NCBI RefSeq assembly: GCF_000175935.2
Contig: NC_014837.1
Coordinates: 372,001 to 436,000 of the forward strand
Length of the DNA stretch: 64,000 nucleotides
Origin: Pantoea sp. At-9b
GTDB lineage: Bacteria > Pseudomonadota > Gammaproteobacteria > Enterobacterales > Enterobacteriaceae
Direction: 5' to 3'
Shown here piece by piece: positions 55,931 to 64,000 of the stretch. Made by a program: the position numbers and the translations under genes. The notes under the pieces are model-generated. The model worked only from the letters and a program-made list of their open reading frames with translations. It searched no databases and had not been told where the DNA came from. Each line of letters starts with the position of its first letter. The stretch's first letter is position 1.

Positions 55931-55960
55931 CATAACGGCGCGAGGCAGCGCGCCGTTATG
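55931..55960. terminator. Hairpin after the sensor kinase gene
   Basis: CATAACGGCGCG (55931-55942), AGGCAG, CGCGCCGTTATG (55949-55960): a perfect 12-bp stem, 15 bp after the kinase stop. It resembles the dispersed repeat family in the arm (AACGGCGCG) but not in the loop. Confidence 0.7.
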
Positions 55961-55975
55961 GATGAGGATCAGGCA

Positions 55976-57331
55976 TTAAGGGAGGGTGACACGTACCTGC
56001 AAACCGCAAATTTTACCCTGCGGATTCAGGCAGTTTGACAGCGCAACCTGGATACGGTTTTTTTGCGCCACGCTACGGACAATGGACAATCCGAGTCCAC
56101 TGCCCTGCGCCTGTACATCGGGCGAACGGGTAAAGCGGTCAAACGCGCGTTCAATAAAGCCTTCCGGCATACCCGGCCCGTTATCAACAATATCCACCAC
56201 GGTGTGGTTGCCGACGCGATGCAGTAGCACATCCACCAGACTCCCTTCAGGGGTATGCAGCATGGCATTGCCGATCAGGTTGTCAAACAGACTGCGTAAA
56301 TCAGAGCGGCTGGCCTGGATACGGTAATGGGTGGTGCCGTTAAAACCGATATCGATGCCACGCTTATCGGCCACCACCATCAGCTGTTCAATGCTCTCCT
56401 TCAGCAGGTCTTCCAGCTCAATATTTTCTACCGTGGCGACCACCGACTGATCTTCCTGGCGCGAGATGTTCAGCAATTGCGTCACCAGATGGCGAGTACG
56501 CGTGACACCCGCTTCCAGCTGATCAAACTGGCGACTGGCCTCACCCGGCTGAATATGCTGCCGCAGGTTTTCCAGTTGCAACGTCACCGCCGTGACCGGT
56601 GTCCGCAACTCATGTGCGGCATCTTCGAGGAACTGTCGCTGTGATGACCAGGCGGCGCGCAGTTTATCAAGCAGGGAGTTATAGGCCGCGACCAACGGCA
56701 GGATTTCGTCAGGCAGGCCATCCGGCGGTACGCTGTCGGGATGCAGCGTCTCCTGGGCGGCAATCTGGCGCGATGCCACGCGTAAATCGCGCGTAATGGC
56801 ACGTACCACCAGCCAGATCACCAGCAGGGAGAGCGGCATCATTAAAATCAACGGAATAATGGCGGATAGCGCGCGTTTTACCATCACGCTCTTCATATAG
56901 CCGATGTTGTAGAGCACCTGAATGGAAGCGATTTCACTGCCGGGTTCACCGGGGCGATTGAAGACGCGCCAGTCGCAATCTTCACAGTCCCCGATTTTGA
57001 CGTCACTCCAGCCCTTTTTCGTTTGCAGCGGCGCATTTAACTCCGGCCAGGAACTGGCGCGTAGCTGGTCATTGTCATCCCACAGCTGCACCACATAGGC
57101 GCTTTTGAGCTTGTCGGCGTTGAGCATCAACGGCATCAGCGCGGGGATGCGTTTGCTGCTGGCCCAGGCATCGGCGATCTTCGCCAGCTGATCGTCTTTC
57201 ATATTGCCGATCATGTCGCCGTAGCAGCTGTAAAAATAGGAGGTGACACCGCCGATCATCGCCAGATGCATAACCAGCAGGGTAGTCAGCAGTTTGTTAC
57301 GTAAGGAACGCATAAAGGTGAAGGGTTTCAT
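55976..57331 (-). CDS. Sensor histidine kinase, QseC/PmrB-like
   Basis: A 451-residue sensor. Helix 1 (LRNKLLTTLLVMHLAMIGGVTSYF, about 8-31), a ~130-residue periplasmic domain with a CEDC pair (about 118-121), helix 2 (LSAIIPLILMMPLSLLVIWLVV, about 160-182), a HAMP-like linker, the phosphoacceptor box QFLEDAAHELRTPVTAVTLQLE (about 237-258) and the ATPase core N-box LFDNLIGNAMLHTPEG with G1 DIVDNGPGMPEG and G2 GSGLGLSIV. The two periplasmic cysteines may form a disulfide. It overlaps the response regulator gene by four bases. It belongs to the QseC/PmrB/TctE group; the signal is unknown. Confidence 0.9.
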   Translation of the reverse strand: MKPFTFMRSLRNKLLTTLLVMHLAMIGGVTSYFYSCYGDMIGNMKDDQLAKIADAWASSKRIPALMPLMLNADKLKSAYVVQLWDDNDQLRASSWPELNAPLQTKKGWSDVKIGDCEDCDWRVFNRPGEPGSEIASIQVLYNIGYMKSVMVKRALSAIIPLILMMPLSLLVIWLVVRAITRDLRVASRQIAAQETLHPDSVPPDGLPDEILPLVAAYNSLLDKLRAAWSSQRQFLEDAAHELRTPVTAVTLQLENLRQHIQPGEASRQFDQLEAGVTRTRHLVTQLLNISRQEDQSVVATVENIELEDLLKESIEQLMVVADKRGIDIGFNGTTHYRIQASRSDLRSLFDNLIGNAMLHTPEGSLVDVLLHRVGNHTVVDIVDNGPGMPEGFIERAFDRFTRSPDVQAQGSGLGLSIVRSVAQKNRIQVALSNCLNPQGKICGLQVRVTLP

Positions 57332-57987
57332 ATTGCAGGGACTCGCCACCCCAGGCCGCGCACGTTGCGAATCACTTCGTTATCCAGCTTGCGGCGCATG
57401 CCGTGAATTAAGACATCAACCGCATTGCTGGTCACTTCTTCGCCCCAGCCGTAGATGCGGTTTTCCAGTTGTTCGCGCGACAGAATGGCACCCGGACGCT
57501 CCAGCAGCGCATAAAGTAGGGCGTATTCACGTGCGGTAAGTTGCTCGCGCTGCCCTTTGTACAGCACTTCACGCGTCATCATATCGAGCTGCACGTCGCC
57601 GCTGCCTAACAGGGAATCCGCCGCACCGTGACGACGTCGGGTAATCGCTCGCATTCGCGCCAGCACCTCTTGCAGATCAAAGGGTTTGAGCAGGTAATCA
57701 TCGGCACCACTGTCGAGACCCTGGACGCGTTGGGCAACGGTATCCCGTGCGGTGAGCACCAGCACCGGCGTCATATCGCCACGGTTGCGGGCGCGACGCA
57801 ATACATGGATGCCATCTTCACGCGGTAAACCGAGGTCGAGCAACACGCAGCTGTAGCCGCCTTCGGTCCAGGCATTGGTGGCAAACACCCCATCGCGTAC
57901 CCAGTCCACCGACCAGCCTGCGGCCTCCAGCGCCTGCTGCAAGTTAGCGCCAATCATTTCATCATCTTCAACCAGCAGCACACGCAT
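57328..57987 (-). CDS. OmpR-family response regulator, QseB/PmrA-like
   Basis: A 219-residue regulator. Receiver domain (about 1-115): acidic pocket EDDE (about 7-10), phosphoacceptor Asp in CVLLDLGLPREDG (about 51), Thr in VLTARD (about 79) and Lys in LLKPFD (about 101). Winged-helix effector (about 125-217): LTAREYALLYALLERPGAILSREQLENRIYG and the recognition part SNAVDVLIHGMRRKLD. It is the first gene of the two-gene unit. Just upstream lies a strong array of GCTAATT repeats, most likely its own binding site. Confidence 0.92.
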   Translation of the reverse strand: MRVLLVEDDEMIGANLQQALEAAGWSVDWVRDGVFATNAWTEGGYSCVLLDLGLPREDGIHVLRRARNRGDMTPVLVLTARDTVAQRVQGLDSGADDYLLKPFDLQEVLARMRAITRRRHGAADSLLGSGDVQLDMMTREVLYKGQREQLTAREYALLYALLERPGAILSREQLENRIYGWGEEVTSNAVDVLIHGMRRKLDNEVIRNVRGLGWRVPAI

Positions 57988-58023
57988 GATGTCCTCCCCA
58001 ATGTATGAACAAAGTGTAGCGCT

Positions 58024-58090
58024 GGAAAATTAGCGCAGAATTACACCCGTTTTCCCCTTTGCTAATTCTGCGCTAATTTTCCGCTAATTA
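58024..58090. promoter_or_regulatory. Operator array for the response regulator
   Basis: A perfect 20-bp inverted repeat: 58024-58043 (GGAAAATTAGCGCAGAATTA) against 58063-58082. Within and after the right arm GCTAATT occurs three times at 58061, 58072 and 58083, exactly 11 bp apart, the helical spacing of OmpR/PmrA-family sites. It lies 37 bp from the response regulator start and about 60 bp before the divergent AraC gene, so it may control both. Confidence 0.75.
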
Positions 58091-58151
58091 AGGGATAAAT
58101 TTAACGCGCTAAAGTGGCTTCACTGGACATCACGTCGTATCAGGAGGAGCC

Positions 58152-58520
58152 ATGAATCAGAGTCAATTTATCCGTAGTTTGCTGGACTGGATAGAAGACA
58201 ACTTAGGACACGATTTGCATCTGGATGAGGTAGCACGCCGTTCCGGGTATTCCCGCTGGCATCTGCAACGTCTGTTTCGACAGCACACCGGATTTTCACT
58301 GGCCGAATACATTCGCCAGCGCCGGTTGACGGAATCGGCGTTGACGCTACTGAACAGTGATGAGGCGATCCTGCAGGTGGCGATGAGCTACGGCTTCGAC
58401 ACGCAGCAGGCTTATACCCGCACCTTTAAAAACTATTTTCGTGTCACCCCGGGTCAGTTGCGTCGTCAGCGCCGCGTTGAACCGGATCGTCTGCTGTTTC
58501 CGCTGGCGGTGGCCAGTTGA
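58152..58520 (+). CDS. Small AraC-family activator (MarA/SoxS/RamA type)
   Basis: A 122-residue protein that is almost only the AraC DNA-binding domain: first helix-turn-helix LHLDEVARRSGYSRWHLQRLF (about 21-41), second VAMSYGFDTQQAYTRTFKNYFRVTPGQLRRQ (about 76-106). It has no sensor domain, so its activity is set by its level, as for MarA, SoxS and RamA. It is divergent from the two-component genes with the operator array between them; production may depend on that system. A good AGGAG site precedes ATG 58152. Targets unknown. Confidence 0.88.
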   Translation: MNQSQFIRSLLDWIEDNLGHDLHLDEVARRSGYSRWHLQRLFRQHTGFSLAEYIRQRRLTESALTLLNSDEAILQVAMSYGFDTQQAYTRTFKNYFRVTPGQLRRQRRVEPDRLLFPLAVAS

Positions 58521-58527
58521 GTCGCTT

Positions 58528-58567
58528 ACCTGATTTCCCGTCGTCCTGTCGTCGCGGGAAATCAGGT
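58528..58567 (+). terminator. Strong inverted repeat after the small AraC gene
   Basis: ACCTGATTTCCCG (58528-58540) pairs perfectly over 13 bp with CGGGAAATCAGGT (58555-58567), seven bases after the stop codon. No clear T-run follows. Confidence 0.7.
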
Positions 58568-58626
58568 GCTATTCCGCACTAATCCTTTTAAGCTGCTGTT
58601 CTCCCTTACTCTGCCGGTTATGGACA

Positions 58627-59523
58627 ATGGACAACAGCGACAATCTCACCGCCATGATGCTGTTTGCGCGCGTGGTGGAACGGCAAAGTTTCAGTGAAGC
58701 GGCCCGCACCTTGGGTGTATCCAAATCCTATGTCAGCCGTGAAATCGCCCGGCTCGAAGTCCGTCTCGGCATCAAGTTATTGCAGCGCACCACGCGCAAA
58801 GTGGCGCTGACGGAACTGGGTCAGGCCTATTATCCCTTTTGCACCCGTCTGCTGGATGAAATGCATCGTGCCGATGCGTTTGTACAGCAGGTGCATCAGT
58901 TGCCGACCGGCAATGTGCGTTTGCAGGCACCGGTTACCTTTGGTTGTCAGTGTGTGGTGCCGACGTTAAACCGGTTTATTCGCCGCCATATCCATATCAA
59001 TGTCGATCTTGAATTGACCGATCGCGTCAGTGAAGACCCTGCATGTCACGCGGATGTGGCGATTGTCATTCGTGCGCGAGCGCCGGAAACCCCTGATTAT
59101 CGCGAATTGAGCACCATCGACTGGGGCTTATACGCCGCCCCGGATTATCTGGCCGCCCATCCGCCTATCGATCATCCGGAAAAACTCACCCGCCACGATC
59201 TGCTGCTGTTTCACGGCCCGGCGCATACTGCTGCGCTGCCGTTTCGCCGTGATAAGCAGCGGCTGGCGTTGGATGTTCGCAGCCGCTTCCGTGCCAATAA
59301 CAGCATGGCACTGCTGAATGCCGCGCTGGCAGGGACCGGGATTGCCTATCTGCCTGCGTATATGACCCGTGAGGCGTTGGTTCGTGAGGAGATTGTGCAG
59401 GTGCTGCCGGAGTGGCAAATGGACCGTCTGCACAGCTATTTGTTACTGAAAACGCAACCAGAACCTTCCTCGCCGGTGACGCTGTTGTGCGATGCGCTGA
59501 TCACTGCCTTGGGTGAGAACTGA
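58627..59523 (+). CDS. LysR-family regulator upstream of the MdtG-like exporter
   Basis: A 298-residue LysR regulator of the AaeR/DhlR-like branch. DNA-binding part LTAMMLFARVVERQSFSEAARTLGVSKSYVSREIARLEVRLG (about 7-48). The effector domain begins near 95 (GNVRLQAPVTFGCQCVVPTLN). It lies 111 bp before the exporter gene, in the same direction, and may regulate it. ATG 58627 is in frame; an ATG seven bases earlier is not. The effector cannot be told. Confidence 0.87.
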   Translation: MDNSDNLTAMMLFARVVERQSFSEAARTLGVSKSYVSREIARLEVRLGIKLLQRTTRKVALTELGQAYYPFCTRLLDEMHRADAFVQQVHQLPTGNVRLQAPVTFGCQCVVPTLNRFIRRHIHINVDLELTDRVSEDPACHADVAIVIRARAPETPDYRELSTIDWGLYAAPDYLAAHPPIDHPEKLTRHDLLLFHGPAHTAALPFRRDKQRLALDVRSRFRANNSMALLNAALAGTGIAYLPAYMTREALVREEIVQVLPEWQMDRLHSYLLLKTQPEPSSPVTLLCDALITALGEN

Positions 59524-59634
59524 TTGTTGCATTTTGGCAACAATAGCGTGCTGCATGGCAAATATTCCGGGCGCTCTGTTTTCCACCGGATACCGCTGTT
59601 AGCCTGAATATCAGCTTAAAACAGGGATATGATC

Positions 59635-60843
59635 ATGCAGCAACCTCCAACGGCGTTAGCGCCCGAACAGCAACACTGGAAACGCAATTTATTCGTCTGC
59701 GTACTCGGTTCTTTCAGCACCATTGCGGCGATGACGCTGCTGCTGCCGTTTTTACCGCTGTATGTGCAGCAGCTCGGCGTGCAGGAACCGGCAGCGATTG
59801 CTCGCTGGTCGGGGGCGGCGTATGGCGCAGCCTTCCTCAGCGCTGCGATCACCGCGCCGCTGTGGGGCAAACTGGCAGATCGTTATGGCCGCAAGCTGAT
59901 GCTGATCCGTGCCAGTTTGGGCATGGCGGTTGCCATGTCGCTGATTGGTATGGCGACTGCGCCGTGGCAACTGGTTGCATTGCGCCTGCTGACGGGTTTG
60001 CTGGGGGGATATGCCTCTGGCTCCACCATCCTGGTGGCGGCACAAACACCGAAAGAGCAGACCGGCTGGGCGCTGGGTATGCTGTCGTCCGGTATTATGG
60101 CGGGTAACGTGGTGGGGCCATTGCTGGGTGGGGTGCTGCCGCCGTTGATTGGCATTCGTCATACTTTCTGGCTGACCGGTGCGGTGATTTTTCTCGCTTT
60201 CCTCGCCACCACGTTCTTGCTGAAAGAAACGCCGCGTCAGGCAAAAAAAGCGGTGCAGAACAGCAGCGTCGAAGAGAAAGCGGCGAACTTACCGGTGGTG
60301 CGTTTGATGTGGTTATCCGGCATGTTGCTGATTTTTGCCAATATGTCGATTGAACCGATTATCACGCTGTATGTCGGGCAGTTTGTCAGTGGCGATCACG
60401 CGATTACCGCCACCGCCGGTCTGGTGATGTCGGCTGCTGCGCTGGGTAGTATTCTTTCGGCCCCGCGTCTCGGGCGGCTGGCGGACCGTATCGGTCATGG
60501 CCGGGTACTGATTTATGGTTTGATCGCTTGCGCACTGCTGCTGATCCCTCAGGCGTTCATTACCGCAGCCTGGCAACTGGTGGTGCTGCGTTTCCTGATG
60601 GGAATGGCATTGGGTGGATTGATGCCGTGTGTCACGGCGTTGATTCGCCACAATGTGCCGCAAACGCAGGTGGGGAAAATGCTGGGATACTCGACATCGG
60701 CGCAGTATGTCGGTCAGGTCAGCGGTCCGTTGTTCGGTGGTTTTGTTGGCGGGGCGTTCGGTATGCGTCCGGTGTTTCTGGCAACCTGCGTGATTATGAT
60801 GCTGTGTGCGCTGCTGAATGCGCGGGTGTTGCGGAAATCGTAA
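59635..60843 (+). CDS. MFS multidrug exporter, MdtG-like
   Basis: A 402-residue, 12-helix major facilitator of the DHA1 type. The start WKRNLFVCVLGSFSTIAAMTLLLPFLPLYVQQLGV (about 15-49), motif A WGKLADRYGRKLMLIRASLGM (about 80-100), motif C region GWALGMLSSGIMAGNVVGPLLGGVLPPLIGIR (about 145-176) and LGRLADRIGHGRVLIYG (about 282-298) follow E. coli MdtG (fosfomycin/deoxycholate export), which is a Mar/Sox/Rob target there. ATG 59635 has AGGGA seven bases upstream; ATG 59629 is too close. The last residues run up to a repeat pair. Substrates unproven. Confidence 0.84.
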   Translation: MQQPPTALAPEQQHWKRNLFVCVLGSFSTIAAMTLLLPFLPLYVQQLGVQEPAAIARWSGAAYGAAFLSAAITAPLWGKLADRYGRKLMLIRASLGMAVAMSLIGMATAPWQLVALRLLTGLLGGYASGSTILVAAQTPKEQTGWALGMLSSGIMAGNVVGPLLGGVLPPLIGIRHTFWLTGAVIFLAFLATTFLLKETPRQAKKAVQNSSVEEKAANLPVVRLMWLSGMLLIFANMSIEPIITLYVGQFVSGDHAITATAGLVMSAAALGSILSAPRLGRLADRIGHGRVLIYGLIACALLLIPQAFITAAWQLVVLRFLMGMALGGLMPCVTALIRHNVPQTQVGKMLGYSTSAQYVGQVSGPLFGGFVGGAFGMRPVFLATCVIMMLCALLNARVLRKS

Positions 60844-60856
60844 TTCGATAAAACAT

Positions 60857-60923
60857 GCGCGATAAATCGCGCCGCTACAATTCATGCACTGGCCTGTAAC
60901 GGCGCGATTTATCGCGCGGTTTT
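60857..60923. repeat. Dispersed palindromic repeat, copies 4 and 5 in inverted pair
   Basis: Copy 4 (60857-60879) reads GCGCGATAAATCGCGCCGCTAC; copy 5 (60896-60923) reads GTAACGGCGCGATTTATCGC and continues GCGGTTTT. They face outward in opposite orientation, 16 bases apart, like the paired REP units of BIMEs, between convergent mdtG-like and gcd. Confidence 0.85.
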
Positions 60924-60940
60924 AGCCAAATTGCAGATAT

Positions 60941-60970
60941 AAAAAAGGCGGACCGAAGTCCGCCTGATTT
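60941..60970 (-). terminator. Intrinsic terminator of gcd
   Basis: On the minus strand AGGCGGAC (60965-60958), loop TTCG, GTCCGCCT (60953-60946), followed by TTTTT. The UUCG tetraloop makes it very stable. Confidence 0.93.
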
Positions 60971-60978
60971 ATGGATGA

Positions 60979-63369
60979 TTACTTCTCATCCGGCAGTGCG
61001 TAGGCAATGACATAATCGCCCAGCTTGGTGCCAAACGAACCGTGACCACCGGCAGCGATGACAACGTACTGCTTGCCATCCATTTCGTAGGTCATCGGCG
61101 TTGCCTGGCCGCCTGCTGGCAGACGTGCCTGCCACAGCATTTCACCGGTGTTGGTGCTGAAGGCACGCAGGTAGTTATCTGCGGTCGCACCGATGAAGAA
61201 CACGTTACCGGCAGTGGTGATCGGACCGCCGAGCATCGGCATACCCATCTTGAACGGCAGCGGAACCGGTGCGCTATCGCGAACCGTACCAATGCGTTTT
61301 TTCCACACGGTTTCGTTGGTTTTCAGGTCAACGGCAGAGACATAGCCCCACGCCGGTTGTTTACACGGCAGACCAAACGGTGACAGGAACGCGTTCAGCT
61401 CCACGCCATACGGCACACCGTATTGCGGCTGGATACCGGTTTCGGTACCAGAACCGCCTTCCGCACCTTTCGGCGGCTCGATCGGGTTGCCCGGACCGCG
61501 CGGAATCAGTTTGGAGACGAACGGCAGCGCCATCGGGTTAGCGATCGCGATCTGACGATGCGGATCGACCGCAATGCCACCCCATTCGAACATACCAAGG
61601 TTGCCAGGGAAGACCAGCGTACCTTGCTCTGACGGCGGGGTGAACGGACCGTCATAGCGCAGACGCTTGAAGATCACGCGGCACACCAGCTGGTCGTACA
61701 TGGTTGCGCCCCACATATCCTTATCTGTCAGATTCTGCTTCGGACGGAAGGTCAGTTCTGAATAAGGCTGTGTCGGGGAGACGTGGTCACCTTTAGCCGC
61801 GCCCTGCGGAACCGGGGTTTCCGGTGCCGGCACCACTGGCTTACCGGTGCGACGATCCAGCACAAAGATGTTACCGGTTTTCGCCGGAGCATAAATCACC
61901 GGTACGGTGTTGCCATCTTTATCGGTGATATCGGCCAGCGTCGGCTGCGACGGCAGGTCCATATCCCACAGATCGTGATGCACGGTCTGATACGACCACA
62001 CCAGCTTACCGGTGGTGGCGTTCAGCGCCAGTACGCTGCTCGCATAGCGCTCCTGTTCTGGTGTGCGGTTACCGCCCCAGATATCCGGGGTAGACACGCC
62101 CATTGGCAGGTAAACGATATCCAGTTTCGGATCGTATACCGCCGGTGCCCAGGAGTTCGGCGAGTTCATGGTGAAGGTGTGTTCATCATCAGGAATCGCG
62201 TTCGGATCTTTCGCGCCCGGATCGAAGACCCACAGCAGTTTACCGGTGTTAACGTCAAAGCCACGGATGGCACCAGACGGCTCACGGGTGGAGTAGTTAT
62301 CAGTCACCGCACCGGCAATGATAATGGTGGTATCGGTGATGATTGGCGGTGAGGTCGGCTCATACTGGCCCGGGGTCAGCACCGGCTGTTTGTGTTGCAG
62401 ATCCAGCTCGCCGTTGTTGCCGAAAGAGGCACAACGCTCACCGGTTTCCGCATCCAGCGCGAACAGACGACCGTCGTTTACCGGCAGGTAAATACGGCGT
62501 GAGCACAGCGCAGGCTGGGTATTTGACGCATCCGCTGCGGCCGGCACCTCGTGGTAAGAAACGCCACGGCAGGTTACGTGCTGGAAGGTCGGGTTCGGCT
62601 TCAGACCTGGATCAAATTTCCACTTCTGCTTACCGGTTTTTGCATCCAGTGCGAACAGGATCTGGTGCGGTGAGCACAGATACAGGGTGTCGCGGATTTT
62701 AATCGGGGTCACTTCATCAGTGATTTCACCCGGATCGTTTGGCGTCTTCAGGTCACCCGTCTGGAACTGCCAGGCAACTTGCAGATTTTTCACGTTATCT
62801 GCATTGATCTGCTTCAGCGGTGAGAAGCGGGTGCCTTGCTGGTCACGCGCATAAGCAGGCCAGTCGCCATCGGCGATGTTGCTCAGTGGTTGTGCCTGCG
62901 GTGCATTTGCTTCCGTCGCCGGCAGGGTGCCATTCAGCTCCTGCGGATCATGGAAAACTGCCCACGCCAGCACCAGCGCACTGGCTACCAGGGCGATGCC
63001 CATGATGCCCAGTGCACCTTTTCCGGCGTGGTTGAGTTTGCGATACACAAACGGCAACACCAGCCAGATGCCAAAAATCACCAGTACGTCGGTACGCGGT
63101 GCCAGCGCCCAGAAGTCGAAACCGACTTCCCATACGCCCCACACCAACGTAGCCAGCAGCAGCAGGGCATACAATACCAATGCTGAACCGCTACGACGCC
63201 ACAGCAGAATAGCGGTGATTAACATAACCACACCGCCAATTACGTAGTACCAGGAACCTCCAATGGCGGCTAACCACGCGCCGCCAATCAGCATAAACGC
63301 CCCTGTCAGCAGTGCGAACAGCACTGTCAGGAAACGAATTACGCCAAAAGATGAGGAATTTTTCCCCAT
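60979..63369 (-). CDS. gcd: Quinoprotein (PQQ) glucose dehydrogenase, membrane-bound
   Basis: A 796-residue enzyme, the same length as E. coli Gcd. Five N-terminal membrane helices (about 1-140; GGAWLAAIGGSWYYVIGGVVM, VWEVGFDFWALAPRTDVLV) are followed by a periplasmic eight-bladed propeller holding PQQ: DWPAYARDQQGTRFSPLKQI (about 165), TFQHVTCRGVSYHE (about 260), WGGNRTPEQERYASSVLALN (about 430) and SYQTVHHDLWDMDLPSQPTL (about 457-476), which contains the catalytic Asp. It oxidises glucose to gluconolactone and reduces ubiquinone. No pqq genes are in the window, so cofactor supply lies elsewhere. ATG 63369 has GAGG eight bases upstream. A GntR-type site precedes it. Confidence 0.97.
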   Translation of the reverse strand: MGKNSSSFGVIRFLTVLFALLTGAFMLIGGAWLAAIGGSWYYVIGGVVMLITAILLWRRSGSALVLYALLLLATLVWGVWEVGFDFWALAPRTDVLVIFGIWLVLPFVYRKLNHAGKGALGIMGIALVASALVLAWAVFHDPQELNGTLPATEANAPQAQPLSNIADGDWPAYARDQQGTRFSPLKQINADNVKNLQVAWQFQTGDLKTPNDPGEITDEVTPIKIRDTLYLCSPHQILFALDAKTGKQKWKFDPGLKPNPTFQHVTCRGVSYHEVPAAADASNTQPALCSRRIYLPVNDGRLFALDAETGERCASFGNNGELDLQHKQPVLTPGQYEPTSPPIITDTTIIIAGAVTDNYSTREPSGAIRGFDVNTGKLLWVFDPGAKDPNAIPDDEHTFTMNSPNSWAPAVYDPKLDIVYLPMGVSTPDIWGGNRTPEQERYASSVLALNATTGKLVWSYQTVHHDLWDMDLPSQPTLADITDKDGNTVPVIYAPAKTGNIFVLDRRTGKPVVPAPETPVPQGAAKGDHVSPTQPYSELTFRPKQNLTDKDMWGATMYDQLVCRVIFKRLRYDGPFTPPSEQGTLVFPGNLGMFEWGGIAVDPHRQIAIANPMALPFVSKLIPRGPGNPIEPPKGAEGGSGTETGIQPQYGVPYGVELNAFLSPFGLPCKQPAWGYVSAVDLKTNETVWKKRIGTVRDSAPVPLPFKMGMPMLGGPITTAGNVFFIGATADNYLRAFSTNTGEMLWQARLPAGGQATPMTYEMDGKQYVVIAAGGHGSFGTKLGDYVIAYALPDEK

Positions 63370-63585
63370 AATGTTGACCTCTTTTTTCGCCATAAGACTA
63401 AAGGAAACAACGCGTTGCGCCGTATCCCGATATAAGGTACGAGGTGATGTAAATGTTCTCTCCGAAACGCTTCCGTGACGCCTGGTGATCCCTTTGCGTT
63501 AAATTTTATCTTAAAAACGTTAACAGGTTTGATCTTTTTAGCGCTTTGGACTTCAGAAGGGGGAATGACACAACATTTTATAAGT

Positions 63586-63601
63586 ACATTACCGGTAACA
63601 T
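63586..63601. promoter_or_regulatory. GntR-type operator upstream of gcd
   Basis: ACATTACCGGTAACAT fits the GntR operator ATGTTACCGGTAACAT at 14 of 16 positions, with the core TTACCGGTAA intact. It lies about 215 bp before the gcd start. The same core occurs upstream of the gluconate 2-dehydrogenase operon (42524-42539). Confidence 0.7.
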
Positions 63602-63652
63602 GCCCGAATTAATCGGGCTGTTTTGGTCGAGTGCGCTATTTTGTGTAACCGT

Positions 63653-64000
63653 TTACACTTCAAGTAAATCGCTGCTGGTACGTTGTTCCTGCCAGCCACT
63701 GATATGTAATCGAGCATAGCACTCATCTGTCAGTGTTAAAGCCGGGGTGCGTAATATCACCTCCACTTCTCTTTCACGGAAGGTAGAGAGCAGGAATGGA
63801 AAGCTGAACTTGAGATAATTTTCATTAAAAAAATCATTGGTGAGAACAATGCCACTGAGCGGGAATGTCTCAATATTTCGCCACTGTGTGCCTGGTGGGG
63901 CCAGGTCATACAACCAGAAGTGAAAATCCGCAGCCAGTGAGGTTAATGCCGGACCAGCCTGATGTAATGCAGCATAGTTGATTGCCAGACGGACATTGTC
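63653..64000 (-). CDS. Unknown protein, N-terminus outside the window
   Basis: The last 115 residues of a protein whose frame is still open at the window edge. The visible part begins DNVRLAINYAALHQAG and contains LAADFHFWLYDLAPPGTQWR, SGIVLTNDFFNENYLKFSFP and a polar end (RTSSDLLEV). It has no membrane segment and no motif that I recognise; the mixture of strands and aromatic residues suggests a soluble globular domain. A TTG at 63911-63913 could be mistaken for a start but the frame continues upstream. Not identified. Confidence 0.65.
   Translation of the reverse strand, partial: DNVRLAINYAALHQAGPALTSLAADFHFWLYDLAPPGTQWRNIETFPLSGIVLTNDFFNENYLKFSFPFLLSTFREREVEVILRTPALTLTDECYARLHISGWQEQRTSSDLLEV

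Overview
The window reads as chromosome of an enterobacterium in the Erwiniaceae (Pantoea/Erwinia-like). Long stretches follow the Escherichia coli order (yjcB, soxS/soxR, ghxP, yjcE, yjcH-actP-acs, gltP). Other loci are more typical of plant-associated Erwiniaceae: an amylovoran/stewartan-like exopolysaccharide (EPS) operon, PQQ glucose dehydrogenase and a three-subunit membrane gluconate 2-dehydrogenase. No rRNA, tRNA, CRISPR array or intact prophage was seen. Assignments rest on reading protein sequence and motifs by eye; no search was run.

Layout. 1-5 kb: end of an EamA exporter, an AT-rich stretch with a broken IS3-family transposase, then a two-gene unit for a Wzx-type flippase and a TupA-like ATP-grasp protein. 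5-20.8 kb: core block with yjcB, soxRS (SoxR operator intact), a glutathione transferase, ghxP with a PurR box, yjcE, a LysR/CidA-LrgA/LrgB insert, yfaZ, acs-yjcH-actP, gltP and murQ. 20.8-34.3 kb: a ten-gene EPS operon on the minus strand holding two Wzc tyrosine kinases, four glycosyltransferases, a Wzy polymerase, a hexapeptide acyltransferase and two beta-helix/tailspike-like proteins. It has no wza, wzb, wzx or priming transferase, so it probably works with the flippase at 2.7 kb and with a main EPS locus elsewhere. 35.5-42.3 kb: aer, an AraC/MFS pair, a BhsA-type small protein, yncE and sbmA.

42.6-53.9 kb: gluconate 2-dehydrogenase (gamma, FAD, cytochrome c), a ~415-bp imperfect palindrome, an MFS gene, and the p-aminobenzoyl-glutamate genes abgT-abgB-abgA with divergent abgR. 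54-64 kb: yjdN, a 48-bp tandem hairpin array, tsx, a QseBC/PmrAB-like two-component system with an elaborate operator, AraC and LysR regulators, an MdtG-like exporter, gcd, and a truncated unknown gene.

The most notable points are: a GntR-type operator in front of both gcd and the gluconate dehydrogenase operon, which suggests joint control of periplasmic glucose to gluconate to 2-ketogluconate oxidation; the incomplete, double-Wzc EPS operon with two tailspike-like proteins; and several non-coding repeat families (a GCGCGA-TTTA-TCGCGC palindrome, CTCTCCC hairpin elements, and the large palindrome), mostly between convergent genes.
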